Source: an uncultured Lachnoanaerobaculum sp. (GTDB taxonomy: Bacteria > Bacillota > Clostridia > Lachnospirales > Lachnospiraceae). Taken from it: 64,000 nt of DNA. Below the pieces are notes generated by a model, which made no database searches, was not told where the DNA came from, and saw only the letters and a program-made list of their open reading frames with translations. The stretch spans positions 31,091-95,090 of the forward strand of contig CALALP010000044.1 in assembly GCA_937925515.1 (NCBI GenBank). Direction: 5' to 3'. Positions 7,815 to 15,771 of the stretch are shown in pieces. Numbering within the stretch: position 1 is the stretch's first letter; every line of letters begins with the position of its first letter. Made by a program: the position numbers and the translations under genes.

Positions 7815-7974
7815 GGGGCTGTTACAAATTAATTTTCATTAGCAATGTTATTCTTTTTGTTTTCCATAGAGAAACAGTGAAAACGATATTTGCTAATTTA
7901 AATATTTTCTATTATATATCTTGTCCCCCGTAGGGGGACAAGATATATATGGATAACTATTTTGTAACAGCTCC
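7815..7974. repeat. MITE-like element R1 with terminal inverted repeats
   Basis: A 160-bp AT-rich element between the convergent HPr-like and thiI genes. The left end GGGGCTGTTACAAA is repeated inverted at the right end (TTTTGTAACAGCTCC, one mismatch). A 35-bp hairpin sits near the right side. The same internal order recurs at 41274-41420 and, truncated, at 28564-28700. It has no coding capacity. Confidence 0.7.
7914..7948. terminator. GC-rich hairpin inside R1, likely bidirectional terminator
   Basis: Arms of 16 bp (ATATATCTTGTCCCCC and its complement) around a GTA loop, between the 3' ends of convergent genes. The same hairpin core occurs at 41361-41403. Confidence 0.55.
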
Positions 7975-7980
7975 ATAAGT

Positions 7981-9174
7981 TTAATGTCTTTTTGCAGAAC
8001 AAAGAACTCTATCCTTTGTTTTTATCGCCTTTTCTACCAAGTCATCTATCTTTTCTTGTAAATTCAATTCAGAATTTTTAATCTTATCAATATTAGGCTT
8101 TGTAACAGGGTGTTTTGCCACAAATATTGTACAGCAATCTTCATAAGGTTCTATTGAAGTTTCAAATGAACCTATCTTTTCTGCAATATCTATAATTTCT
8201 TGCTTGTCAAAGCCTATTAGTGGTCTAAATACAGGAAGATTACATACTTCATTGGTGGCGGCAAGTGAATGTACTGTTTGACTTGCAACCTGCCCTATAC
8301 TCTCTCCTGTTATAAGTGCCAAGTCCTCATTTTCCACTGCAATTTTTTCAGCAATCTTCATCATATATCTTCTCATTATAATAGTCAATTCATCATGAGG
8401 ACAATTTTCATAAATATATAGCTGAATATCAGTAAAATTAACTATATGTAAATTTATAGGACCTGCATATCTTGCAACAATACTTGCTAAATCAAGCACT
8501 TTTTGCTTTGCTCTTTCAGAAGTATAAGGAGGTGCATGGAAATAAACTGCCTCAACCTTAACCCCTCTTTTTGCTACCATATAACCTGCCACAGGAGAGT
8601 CTATACCTCCTGAAAGTAGCAACATAGCCTTACCATTAGTCCCTACCGGCATTCCTCCCGGCCCTTTAATAGACTCTGAATAAATATTTATATGATTTCT
8701 AATTTCAAGCTTTATAAGAACCTGTGGATTTCTGACATCAACTTTTAAATTATCACAATTTTCCAAAATCTCATGACCTAGTTCTGCACTTATCTCCTCT
8801 GAGTTCATAGGATATTGTTTATCAATTCTCCTAGTTTGAACCTTAAAAGTATAATTTTTATCTTTGTAAATATCTTTTACATACTCTACTACAACAGCTT
8901 TTAAGTTGTCAAAATCCTTATCCTCCACTTTAAGCATAGGACATATAGCAACAATTCCAAAAACTCTCGATAGAGTATCTACTGCTGCATTATAGTCATA
9001 GTTTCCTGACATTTCCACATACACTCTACCTGCCTCTTTTGAAAGCTTAAATTCCCCCTCTACATGATTAAGGGCTATTCTCATTTGCTTTAAAAGTGCA
9101 TCTTCAAACACATACTTATTTTTGCCCTTTACTCCAATTTCCCCATACTTTACCATTAATGTTTTATAATTCAT
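7981..9174 (-). CDS. thiI: tRNA 4-thiouridine synthase / thiazole sulfur carrier ThiI
   Basis: A 397-residue protein with an N-terminal ferredoxin-like/THUMP region (about 1-165) and an ATP pyrophosphatase domain with PP-loop LLSGGIDSPVAGYM. It adenylates U8 of tRNA for sulfur transfer and may feed thiazole synthesis. It has no C-terminal rhodanese domain, so it is the short Gram-positive form that receives sulfur from a dedicated cysteine desulfurase, the gene directly upstream. The end EDCCTIFVAKHPVTKP is typical of ThiI. A 28-nt gap separates it from nifS, within the run comEA-regulator-rlmH-nifS-thiI. Confidence 0.94.
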   Translation of the reverse strand: MNYKTLMVKYGEIGVKGKNKYVFEDALLKQMRIALNHVEGEFKLSKEAGRVYVEMSGNYDYNAAVDTLSRVFGIVAICPMLKVEDKDFDNLKAVVVEYVKDIYKDKNYTFKVQTRRIDKQYPMNSEEISAELGHEILENCDNLKVDVRNPQVLIKLEIRNHINIYSESIKGPGGMPVGTNGKAMLLLSGGIDSPVAGYMVAKRGVKVEAVYFHAPPYTSERAKQKVLDLASIVARYAGPINLHIVNFTDIQLYIYENCPHDELTIIMRRYMMKIAEKIAVENEDLALITGESIGQVASQTVHSLAATNEVCNLPVFRPLIGFDKQEIIDIAEKIGSFETSIEPYEDCCTIFVAKHPVTKPNIDKIKNSELNLQEKIDDLVEKAIKTKDRVLCSAKRH

Positions 9175-9202
9175 TTTACCGTCCTAAATTTGTATTTTTT
9201 TG

Positions 9203-10357
9203 TTATCTAGCCGTAAACTTCCTAAGCACTGGCACTACTTCTTTAAATACCTTTATAAATTCTTTTGCCTCTTCTAGGGTTGAGTAACTTGATAAAGATA
9301 TTCTTATAGTTGAATCCCATAAATTACTTGAAGTACCTATATTTCTTATAGTTGAGTGTGGGTTGACTTTCTTTGCTGAACAAGCTGAACCACTTGAAAC
9401 ATAAATATCTCTTTCCTCTAAAGTGTGTAAAAGCACTTCACTCCTTACACCTGATACTGAACAACTTACTATATGAGGTGCTGAATCAGTATTCTTATAT
9501 GAGTTAAGATATACCCCCTCTATACTTGAAAGTTCATCAATTAGGAAATTTTTTATTTCTATAAGCTTTTCTATTTTTTTATCAAAATCTTCATAAGCCA
9601 TTTTGCTTGCAAGACCTAAACCTGCAATACCATAAACATTTACTGTACCACTTCTCATTCCTTTTTGCTGATTGCCTCCAAAAGAAATAGGTTTAATGTT
9701 TACATTTTCATCTATAAATAAAAAACCTACTCCCTTTGGAGCATGGAATTTATGACCACTTACACTAAGAAGGTCAATTCCAAGTTGTTTTGGATTTATT
9801 TTAATTTTTGCATAGGCTTGAACTGCGTCTACATGAAAAATAATCTCAGGATTTTTCTCTTTTATTATCTTAGAAACTTCATAAACAGGTTCTATACTCC
9901 CTATTTCATTATTTACATACATAATTGAAACAAGTATTGTATCATCTCTTATGCTATCTTTTAATTCATCTAGTAAAATATGCCCTTTATTATCTACACT
10001 AAGCTTAGTAACTTCAAAATCATTTTCTTTTAAAAATTCAGCTGTTCTATATACTGACGGATGTTCAATCCCTCCTATTATGACATGCTTACCTCTTCTC
10101 TTACTTGCAAGAGCAGTTCCTATAATTGCAAGATTATTTGATTCTGTACCTCCTGAAGTAAATACTATCTCTTTAGCTCTTACTTTTAATGTATCTGCTA
10201 TTTGTTCAGCAGCCTTTTTTACATACTTTTCAGCCTCAACTCCCATAGTGTGCATTGCTGAGGGATTAGCATAATCATCTCTCATAGTTTTAGCTACTAG
10301 CTCAATAACTTCTTCATGCACCTTAGTTGATGCTGAATTGTCAAAATAAATTCTCAT
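9203..10357 (-). CDS. nifS: Cysteine desulfurase, NifS/IscS-like (partner of ThiI)
   Basis: A 384-residue PLP enzyme of the NifS class. The start is IYFDNSASTKVHEEV, FHVDAVQAYAK and the PLP lysine in SGHKFHAPKG follow, and the persulfide cysteine is in VSSGSACSAKK near residue 325. It moves sulfur from cysteine onto a protein persulfide. The adjacent thiI gene suggests a dedicated role in tRNA s4U and thiazole synthesis, like B. subtilis NifZ; no iscU or sufU is nearby. Confidence 0.92.
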   Translation of the reverse strand: MRIYFDNSASTKVHEEVIELVAKTMRDDYANPSAMHTMGVEAEKYVKKAAEQIADTLKVRAKEIVFTSGGTESNNLAIIGTALASKRRGKHVIIGGIEHPSVYRTAEFLKENDFEVTKLSVDNKGHILLDELKDSIRDDTILVSIMYVNNEIGSIEPVYEVSKIIKEKNPEIIFHVDAVQAYAKIKINPKQLGIDLLSVSGHKFHAPKGVGFLFIDENVNIKPISFGGNQQKGMRSGTVNVYGIAGLGLASKMAYEDFDKKIEKLIEIKNFLIDELSSIEGVYLNSYKNTDSAPHIVSCSVSGVRSEVLLHTLEERDIYVSSGSACSAKKVNPHSTIRNIGTSSNLWDSTIRISLSSYSTLEEAKEFIKVFKEVVPVLRKFTAR

Positions 10358-10395
10358 AGTTATACCAATCTTTCTTATATCAATTTTTCTATATA

Positions 10396-10875
10396 TTATT
10401 TATGATAAGGTTCATTATTCCTTATTTTATAACTTCTATATATTTGCTCAAGCAAAATAATCCGCATGAGTTGATGCGGAAATGTCATGTCTGAAAAGCT
10501 CAATCTTATATCTGCTCTTTTTAAAACCTTTTGAGATAAACCTAAAGAACCACCTATTACAAAGAATATATTTGATTTAGATTTTATTTCAAATTCCTGC
10601 ATTTTTTTTGCTAACTTTTCTGAACTTAGTTTTTCTCCTAATATATCGAGAGCTATTAAAAATGAGTCATCTTTTAATTTACTTAAAATTCTATCTCCCT
10701 CAATTTCTTTAACTTTCAATATTGAATTATCCTGATTATTATTAGGAGTTTTCTCATCTTTTAACTCTATTATTTCACATTTACAGTATCCTGAGAGCCT
10801 TTTTATATATTCTGCAACTGCCTCTTTATAAAAAGACTCCTTGATACTGCCTATACAAATTATATGTAAATTCAT
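10396..10875 (-). CDS. rlmH: 23S rRNA pseudouridine1915 N3-methyltransferase RlmH
   Basis: A 159-residue SPOUT methyltransferase. FFVIGGSLGLSQKVLKRAD forms the knotted SAM site, FPHQLMRIILLEQIYRSYKI the C-terminal helix, and the protein ends in the usual YHK. It acts on helix 69 of 23S rRNA. The length is normal. It lies between a response regulator and nifS with short gaps, so it is probably in their transcript. Confidence 0.95.
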   Translation of the reverse strand: MNLHIICIGSIKESFYKEAVAEYIKRLSGYCKCEIIELKDEKTPNNNQDNSILKVKEIEGDRILSKLKDDSFLIALDILGEKLSSEKLAKKMQEFEIKSKSNIFFVIGGSLGLSQKVLKRADIRLSFSDMTFPHQLMRIILLEQIYRSYKIRNNEPYHK

Positions 10876-10884
10876 AAACTTTAG

Positions 10885-11580
10885 TTATTTAACATTGAAA
10901 AAATATCCAATCCCCCATTTAGTATGTACAAATTGCGGCTCACTTGGCTTAGGTTCTATTTTTTCCCTAAGTCGCCTTACATGAACATCAACTGTTCTGG
11001 CATCTCCACCGTCATTTGCCTTATTACCCCAAATTTCAGCTAAAAGTTTATCTCTACTAAATACCTTATTTGGATTAGTTGCAAGAAGTTCCAATATATC
11101 AAATTCTTTTGCAGTTAGATTTATTTCTTTATCATTTATTGTAACTCTATGACTTTCCAAATCAAGCTTTAAACTTCCGGCAACAATTATATTTTCCTTA
11201 TCTTCATCTTTCTTAGAGTTTTTATTTCGTCTAAAAATAGCCTTAATCCTTGCTTTTACCTCTAAGATATTAAAGGGCTTTGTAATGTAGTCATCTGCAC
11301 CATACTCAAGTCCTAAAATTTTATCTAAATCTCCACCTTTGGCAGTAAGCATAATTATAGGAACTTCTGAAAACTCTCTAATAGCCTGACAAACTTCCAT
11401 ACCGTCAGCCTTTGGTAACATCACATCAAGTAAAACTATATCATAAGTATTATTCTTTGCAAGTTCAATAGCCTCTTCGCCGTCATAAGCACAATCAACT
11501 TCCATTCCGTCTTGTTCAAGGCTAAAACGTATACCCTTAACTATTAACTTTTCATCATCTACAACTAATGCTCTTGCCAT
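10885..11580 (-). CDS. Orphan OmpR/PhoB-family response regulator
   Basis: About 231 residues from ATG 11580 (AGGGG 8 nt upstream; a GTG at 11589 is less well placed). The receiver domain has ARALVVDDEK, the phosphoacceptor Asp in DIVLLDVMLPKADGMEV, T in MLTAKG and K in DYITKPF. The winged-helix output domain has LTAKEFDILELLATNP and RTVDVHVRRLREKIE. This is the WalR/PhoB architecture. No histidine kinase is encoded next to it or elsewhere in the window. Its neighbours are comEA and rlmH, so the regulon cannot be guessed from context. Confidence 0.88.
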   Translation of the reverse strand: MARALVVDDEKLIVKGIRFSLEQDGMEVDCAYDGEEAIELAKNNTYDIVLLDVMLPKADGMEVCQAIREFSEVPIIMLTAKGGDLDKILGLEYGADDYITKPFNILEVKARIKAIFRRNKNSKKDEDKENIIVAGSLKLDLESHRVTINDKEINLTAKEFDILELLATNPNKVFSRDKLLAEIWGNKANDGGDARTVDVHVRRLREKIEPKPSEPQFVHTKWGIGYFFNVK

Positions 11581-11591
11581 TTTTTCCACCC

Positions 11592-12290
11592 CTAAACTGT
11601 TATATTATCTTTTATCTTTTCAAAGGCATTTTCTTTTATTCCCGGTACTTTTTTTATGTCCTCAATAGTACCAAACTTACCATTTGCCTTTCTAAAATCA
11701 ATTATATCTTCTGCTCTTTTTTCACCTATTCCTTTTAAACTCATAAGTTCTTCTTTTGTGGCAGTATTTATATTAATTTTTCTATCTGTCTTTTTATCTT
11801 CATTAAGATTTTCATTAATTTTGGTTTCAAAACTTATACTACTTTCCTTTAAAGCCTCTAACTCTCCTTGATTTGGGATATATATTTTCTCGCCGTCTTC
11901 TATTTTTCTAGCTAGATTTATATAATCTTTTACTGCATCTTCCTTAAAACCACCTGCTTTTTCAATAGCTTGGTTCACTCTTTCCTCAGAGTTCATTTCA
12001 TATACTCCCGGAGAATTTACTGCACCACAAACATACACATATATATTTTCCTTTGTTTGAGCTACACTTTGTGCATTTATGGTTTCTATTTTTTCAGTAG
12101 TATCTGATGTCTTTTCATCTTTTAAAGAACTTTTAGTACTTTCTAAGTTTCTTTCATTTTCTAAAGTATTTTCATTTTTTGAAATGATTTCACTTTTACT
12201 ACTAAATTTCTCACAACTATAAAGTATTCCTGCTACGATTATCAAAACTACTAAAAATGCTTTTTTAAGTATATTAAAATTAATTTTCAT
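11592..12290 (-). CDS. comEA: ComEA-like DNA-binding protein (SLBB + helix-hairpin-helix)
   Basis: About 232 residues from ATG 12290 (AAAGGAG just upstream). The N-terminal hydrophobic segment AFLVVLIIVAGILYSC could be a membrane anchor or, with the cysteine, a weak lipobox. A polar linker is followed by an SLBB domain (VYVCGAVNSPGVYEM) and two helix-hairpin-helix motifs (ININTATKEELMSLKGIGEK and VPGIKENAFEKI). ComEA binds incoming DNA at the cell surface in competence. No comEB/comEC follows here, so a transformation role depends on genes elsewhere. Confidence 0.87.
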   Translation of the reverse strand: MKINFNILKKAFLVVLIIVAGILYSCEKFSSKSEIISKNENTLENERNLESTKSSLKDEKTSDTTEKIETINAQSVAQTKENIYVYVCGAVNSPGVYEMNSEERVNQAIEKAGGFKEDAVKDYINLARKIEDGEKIYIPNQGELEALKESSISFETKINENLNEDKKTDRKININTATKEELMSLKGIGEKRAEDIIDFRKANGKFGTIEDIKKVPGIKENAFEKIKDNITV

Positions 12291-12325
12291 TCGGCTCCTT
12301 TCGGACACCGTATAAGTCTATTAAT

Positions 12326-12355
12326 ATCATACTACAAATTTAATTCTAAAAACAA
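12326..12355 (-). promoter_or_regulatory. Promoter for comEA and downstream genes
   Basis: Minus-strand TTGTTT, 18-nt spacer, TATGAT, about 35 nt upstream of the comEA ATG. Confidence 0.5.
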
Positions 12356-12366
12356 GTAGAAATTAT

Positions 12367-13248
12367 CTATATAAATATATTAATCATTCCAAGTATAAAA
12401 CCTATCAATGCACCTAAGTTTACAATAGTATCAAGTTCTTTTTTCATAATTGACATTACAAGTATTTCAAGTTCATCAATTCCCATGTCATTTATTTTAC
12501 TTTCTACCATTCCATATACATCAATTCCCTCTAAGAACTTATCTACTCCTTGGTTTATGACTTCAGTATAAATATTTGAAATCATTTCTTCTATTTTTTC
12601 ACTACCTAAATCAGTTTTTGAAATAATATCCCAAATAGATTGTGCCTCAATATTAGAAATCTTTTTTTCGACTTCATTTTCAAACATAAGGGGTGCTTTT
12701 ATATCTACAAATTTTTTAGTTTCTTCTTTTATAGGCACTGTTATAGTATTTAGAACTTTTTCAGTAAGAAATATCTTAAGCATACTATTTTCTGTCCTAT
12801 TTCTGATAGCTTGCTTTGTTTCATCTGAAATTATTTCTTCAAGTTCTATACTTCTTAGTGAGTTCATAAGACTATTGGTGAGATGATTTTTTACTCCAAG
12901 TCTTATATTCTCATATTCTTCTTCACTTTTTGATACTGAAAGAATATCTTCTTTTATTGTTTTATCGAGATAAACTTTAATTTCCTTAAGTACTCTAGCT
13001 TTAGCCTCTTTGTCTAAAAGTCTTTCTGTAATGTCCTTTTTAGTAACAAGATTTTTTGAAACAGTTCTTGCAATGGCTCTTGCAAGCCTTGACTTTCCCT
13101 TTGGAATTGCCCCCGGGGTAAATGGGAGTTTAAAACCAAAAATCCTTATTTCATTTTTAGGTAAAAAAAGCATTTTTACAGCTATAAGGTTTGTAAAATA
13201 TCCTATAATTGCTCCTATAAGAGGAGCTGTAATGTATTCAAATTTCAT
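12367..13248 (-). CDS. DUF445 family membrane protein (YheB-like)
   Basis: A 293-residue protein with a membrane helix at each end (LIGAIIGYFTNLIAVKMLF at about 9-28 and VNLGALIGFILGMINIFI at the C-terminus) and a long helical middle. FGFKLPFTPGAIPKGKSRLA is the diagnostic DUF445 motif. B. subtilis YheB-type proteins have no firm function. It starts only 40 nt after a strong hairpin (13288-13318), so it may depend on a promoter inside that short gap or on read-through. Confidence 0.88.
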   Translation of the reverse strand: MKFEYITAPLIGAIIGYFTNLIAVKMLFLPKNEIRIFGFKLPFTPGAIPKGKSRLARAIARTVSKNLVTKKDITERLLDKEAKARVLKEIKVYLDKTIKEDILSVSKSEEEYENIRLGVKNHLTNSLMNSLRSIELEEIISDETKQAIRNRTENSMLKIFLTEKVLNTITVPIKEETKKFVDIKAPLMFENEVEKKISNIEAQSIWDIISKTDLGSEKIEEMISNIYTEVINQGVDKFLEGIDVYGMVESKINDMGIDELEILVMSIMKKELDTIVNLGALIGFILGMINIFI

Positions 13249-13287
13249 TTATTATTCCTCATAAAGGTATTTAAAATTTAAAGCATA

Positions 13288-13318
13288 GGGTTATCCTCGC
13301 CGTTGGCGAGGATAACCC
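13288..13318 (-). terminator. Near-perfect GC-rich hairpin P1 after ohrR
   Basis: 14-bp perfect arms (GGGTTATCCTCGCC) with a 3-nt GTT loop, 28 nt past the ohrR stop. No U-tract follows on the minus strand, so it is not a textbook intrinsic terminator. It shares the CTCGCC/GGCGAG core with P2 and P3. Confidence 0.5.
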
Positions 13319-13346
13319 CACAAAACATTTATATAAAACTAAAAAA

Positions 13347-13811
13347 TTACTCTACATCATTATTTTCCATATTTTTAATAACTTGATAAAGTAAGTTATA
13401 AAGTATATCCATTTGCTCTTTTTCTATTCCAAGGCATATAGACATCTTCTTAGGTATGGATAGGGCTTTATCTTTTAAGTCCTCTCCATCCTTAGTTATA
13501 CTTACAATAAGTGTTCTTTCATCTTCCTTTGAACGTTCTCTTGTAATATAGCCTTTGCCCTCAAGTTTCTTTAAAACAGGAGTAAGTGTGCCTGAGTCAA
13601 GCATAAGCTCTTCTCCAAGTTCCTTTACATTTACCTTTTTCTTAAACCAAAGCACCATCATAGTGATATATTGAGTATAGGTTAAATCTATTTCATCTAA
13701 AAAAGGTTTATAACGTCTAACTATCTCTTTAGAACAGGCGTACAACGGAAAACATAGTTGGCTTTCAAGTCGTAACACGTCATATTTAGATTCTTCCTTT
13801 ATTTCTTCCAT
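13347..13811 (-). CDS. ohrR: OhrR-like MarR-family peroxide-sensing repressor
   Basis: About 154 residues from ATG 13811 (GGAGGGG just upstream). A MarR winged-helix with LRLESQLCFPLYACSKEI near the N-terminus; Cys20 aligns with the redox-sensing Cys15 of B. subtilis OhrR. The recognition region has ELMLDSGTLTPVLKKLEGKG and the wing RERSKEDERTL. Oxidation of the cysteine by organic peroxides would release DNA. The gene follows a glutathione peroxidase by 23 nt and is likely autoregulated with it; no ohr gene is present, so the target differs from the classic ohr-ohrR pair. Confidence 0.88.
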   Translation of the reverse strand: MEEIKEESKYDVLRLESQLCFPLYACSKEIVRRYKPFLDEIDLTYTQYITMMVLWFKKKVNVKELGEELMLDSGTLTPVLKKLEGKGYITRERSKEDERTLIVSITKDGEDLKDKALSIPKKMSICLGIEKEQMDILYNLLYQVIKNMENNDVE

Positions 13812-13834
13812 TTTCCCCTCCAAAGAGCAATTTA

Positions 13835-14395
13835 TTACAATAACTCATTTACTTTCTTTTCTATATTTTTTATATTTTCAGTTGGTTCAAATCTTTCTAC
13901 AACATTTCCCTCTTTATCTATAAGGAACTTTGTAAAATTCCACCTAATATCTCTATTAGAATCAAATTTAGAATCAGAATCTTTTTTTGCAAGTTTTCCT
14001 AAAATTCCGTTTAATACAGAGGTTAAAGGGTGGCTTGGGTCAAAACCACCAAATCCCTTTTCATTAACCAAATACTTATATAAATCTATTGCATTTTCTC
14101 CGTTTACCTCCACTTTATCAAACTGTGGAAATGTAACACCAAATCTTGTACTGCAAAACTGAGCTATTTCCTCACTACTTCCCGGAGCTTGATTTCCAAA
14201 TTGGTTACATGGAAAATCTAAAATCTCAAGTCCTTTAGAATTTAGCTTTTCATATAATGCCTGTAATTCCTCATATTGAGGAGTAAATCCACATTCTGTA
14301 GCTGTATTTACAATAAGTAGTACCTTTCCTTTATACTTTGAAAGCTCTACTTCATTTTGTTTATTATCTTTTACTTTAAAGCTATAAATGCTCAT
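13835..14395 (-). CDS. Glutathione peroxidase family thiol peroxidase
   Basis: A 186-residue GPx-like protein with LLIVNTATECGFTPQYEELQ (catalytic Cys35, not selenocysteine), ILDFPCNQFGNQAPG and IRWNFTKFLIDKEG (Trp/Asn of the catalytic tetrad). Bacterial cysteine GPx homologues usually take electrons from thioredoxin rather than glutathione, and the trxA-trxB pair lies immediately upstream, which fits. It is co-transcribed with an OhrR-like regulator. Start ATG 14395 has a GGAG upstream. Confidence 0.92.
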   Translation of the reverse strand: MSIYSFKVKDNKQNEVELSKYKGKVLLIVNTATECGFTPQYEELQALYEKLNSKGLEILDFPCNQFGNQAPGSSEEIAQFCSTRFGVTFPQFDKVEVNGENAIDLYKYLVNEKGFGGFDPSHPLTSVLNGILGKLAKKDSDSKFDSNRDIRWNFTKFLIDKEGNVVERFEPTENIKNIEKKVNELL

Positions 14396-14426
14396 TTATT
14401 AATCTCCATTCTAAACATGAATTTAT

Positions 14427-14457
14427 ATATTACTATTAAATCTTAATTATTGCAATA
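14427..14457 (-). promoter_or_regulatory. Promoter and candidate OhrR operator for gpx-ohrR
   Basis: TTGCAA, 17-nt spacer, TAATAT on the minus strand. The -35 lies inside a perfect 10-bp palindrome TATTGCAATA (14448-14457), a plausible site for the OhrR-like dimer encoded downstream. Operator function is inference. Confidence 0.45.
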
Positions 14458-14460
14458 TTT

Positions 14461-15381
14461 TTATCCTATATAATCACATGCTGCAAGTGCAGCTACTGCA
14501 CCATCAGAGGCGGCAGTTGCAAGTTGCCTTATCTTTTTAGTTCTACAATCTCCTGCAACAAATATTCCCTCATGATTTGTTTTACAATCCTCTCCTGCAA
14601 CTATATAACCGGAAGAATCTAATTTAACTAAATGCTCAAAATCTTTATTTTCCGGTGTTTGACCTATGGCAACAAAAAGTCCTGATACATTAAGAATTCT
14701 TTTTTCCTTAGTGTTTTTATCTTCAACCTCTACACCGTCAAGTCCGTCCTCGCCTATAAGCCTACTTATAGTCGCATTAAGTACAAACTCTACATTTTCC
14801 TTTGAGCGAAGTATTTTTTCAAGTCTATCTTCTCCCCTAAACTGATCTCTTCTATGGATTATATAGACCTTTTTACAATAATTACTTAAAAAAATCGCAT
14901 CTTCAAGTGCAGTATTTCCACCTCCTGCAACTGCTACCTCTTGATTTTTATAAAATGCTCCGTCGCAAGTAGCACAATAAGATACACCTGCCCCTATCCA
15001 TTCACTTTCATGTTCTATTCCAAGAGGTCTATTTTTAGCACCTGTTGCAAGAATAACAGCCTTACACTCATAACTTTGTTTATCTGTATGGACAACTTTA
15101 AGCTCACCGACAGTTGAATTTTCAAGGGTTATTCCATTTACCTTTTCATATAAAACTTCTACTCCAAGTTCCTTAGCTTGTTCATATATTGCATTTGCAA
15201 ATTCATAACCTGAAATGTGTTTAATTCCCGGATAATTTTCAACTTCAGGAGTATTTACAATCTGTCCTCCATGTGTAAGTGCCTCTAAAACAAGAACTGT
15301 TTTACCTGCTCTTGCAGCATAAATTGCAGCTGAAAGTCCGGCAGTTCCTGCTCCTACTACAATTATATCTACACTTCTCAT
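14461..15381 (-). CDS. trxB: Thioredoxin reductase
   Basis: A 306-residue FAD/NADPH flavoprotein. The N-terminal FAD motif is IIVVGAGTAGLSAAIYAARA, the redox pair is SYCATCDGAFY, the NADPH motif is VAVAGGGNTALEDA, and GIFVAGDCRTKKIRQ is the FAD-end motif. It reduces thioredoxin TrxA, encoded 9 nt upstream in the same transcript. Normal length for low-molecular-weight TrxR. Confidence 0.95.
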   Translation of the reverse strand: MRSVDIIVVGAGTAGLSAAIYAARAGKTVLVLEALTHGGQIVNTPEVENYPGIKHISGYEFANAIYEQAKELGVEVLYEKVNGITLENSTVGELKVVHTDKQSYECKAVILATGAKNRPLGIEHESEWIGAGVSYCATCDGAFYKNQEVAVAGGGNTALEDAIFLSNYCKKVYIIHRRDQFRGEDRLEKILRSKENVEFVLNATISRLIGEDGLDGVEVEDKNTKEKRILNVSGLFVAIGQTPENKDFEHLVKLDSSGYIVAGEDCKTNHEGIFVAGDCRTKKIRQLATAASDGAVAALAACDYIG

Positions 15382-15390
15382 AAAATCTCC

Positions 15391-15702
15391 TTACTCATTT
15401 ACTAATCTAATTACTTCTTCCTTAGGTAACACACCTGTATGCTTATTTACTACTTCGCCGTTTTTAAATACCATAAGTGTAGGAATTGTTCTTACCTTAA
15501 ACTGATTTACAAGTTCAGGTTGTTCATCTGCATTTATCTTACCTACTTTAAAATCATGTTCTTCACTTGCTATTTCTTCAATAATAGGAAGTAACATTCT
15601 ACAAGGACCACACCAACTCGCCCAAAAGTCTACTAATACAGGCTTATCTGATTTTAATACTTCACTTTCAAAATTTTCTAATGTTATATTTAGTTCTGCC
15701 AT
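15391..15702 (-). CDS. trxA: Thioredoxin
   Basis: A 103-residue thioredoxin from ATG 15702 (AAGGAG 7 nt upstream; a longer frame to 15771 lacks a ribosome site and would add an unusual basic leader). VLVDFWASWCGPCRMLLP holds the WCGPC active site, and VRTIPTLMVFKNGE holds the cis-proline. First gene of the trxA-trxB unit, with its own promoter overlapping the end of tcdA. Confidence 0.96.
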   Translation of the reverse strand: MAELNITLENFESEVLKSDKPVLVDFWASWCGPCRMLLPIIEEIASEEHDFKVGKINADEQPELVNQFKVRTIPTLMVFKNGEVVNKHTGVLPKEEVIRLVNE

Positions 15703-15742
15703 TTCTTTTCTCCTTATCTTAACTCGTTTGACTACTGGATTA

Positions 15743-15771
15743 ATTTTAAACAATTTAATTTTAAATGTCAA
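15743..15771 (-). promoter_or_regulatory. Strong sigma-A promoter for trxA-trxB
   Basis: Minus-strand TTGACA, 17-nt spacer, TAAAAT. The TTGACA hexamer contains the tcdA stop codon, so the promoter is embedded in the gene end. Confidence 0.7.

Noticed and set aside
7815..7974. Could R1 be a small RNA gene?
   Set aside because: No promoter or conserved RNA fold was recognised, and similar copies with inverted-repeat ends point to a repeat element.
13288..13318. Could the GC-rich hairpins be CRISPR repeats?
   Set aside because: They are single, widely scattered copies without regular spacers, and no cas gene is present.
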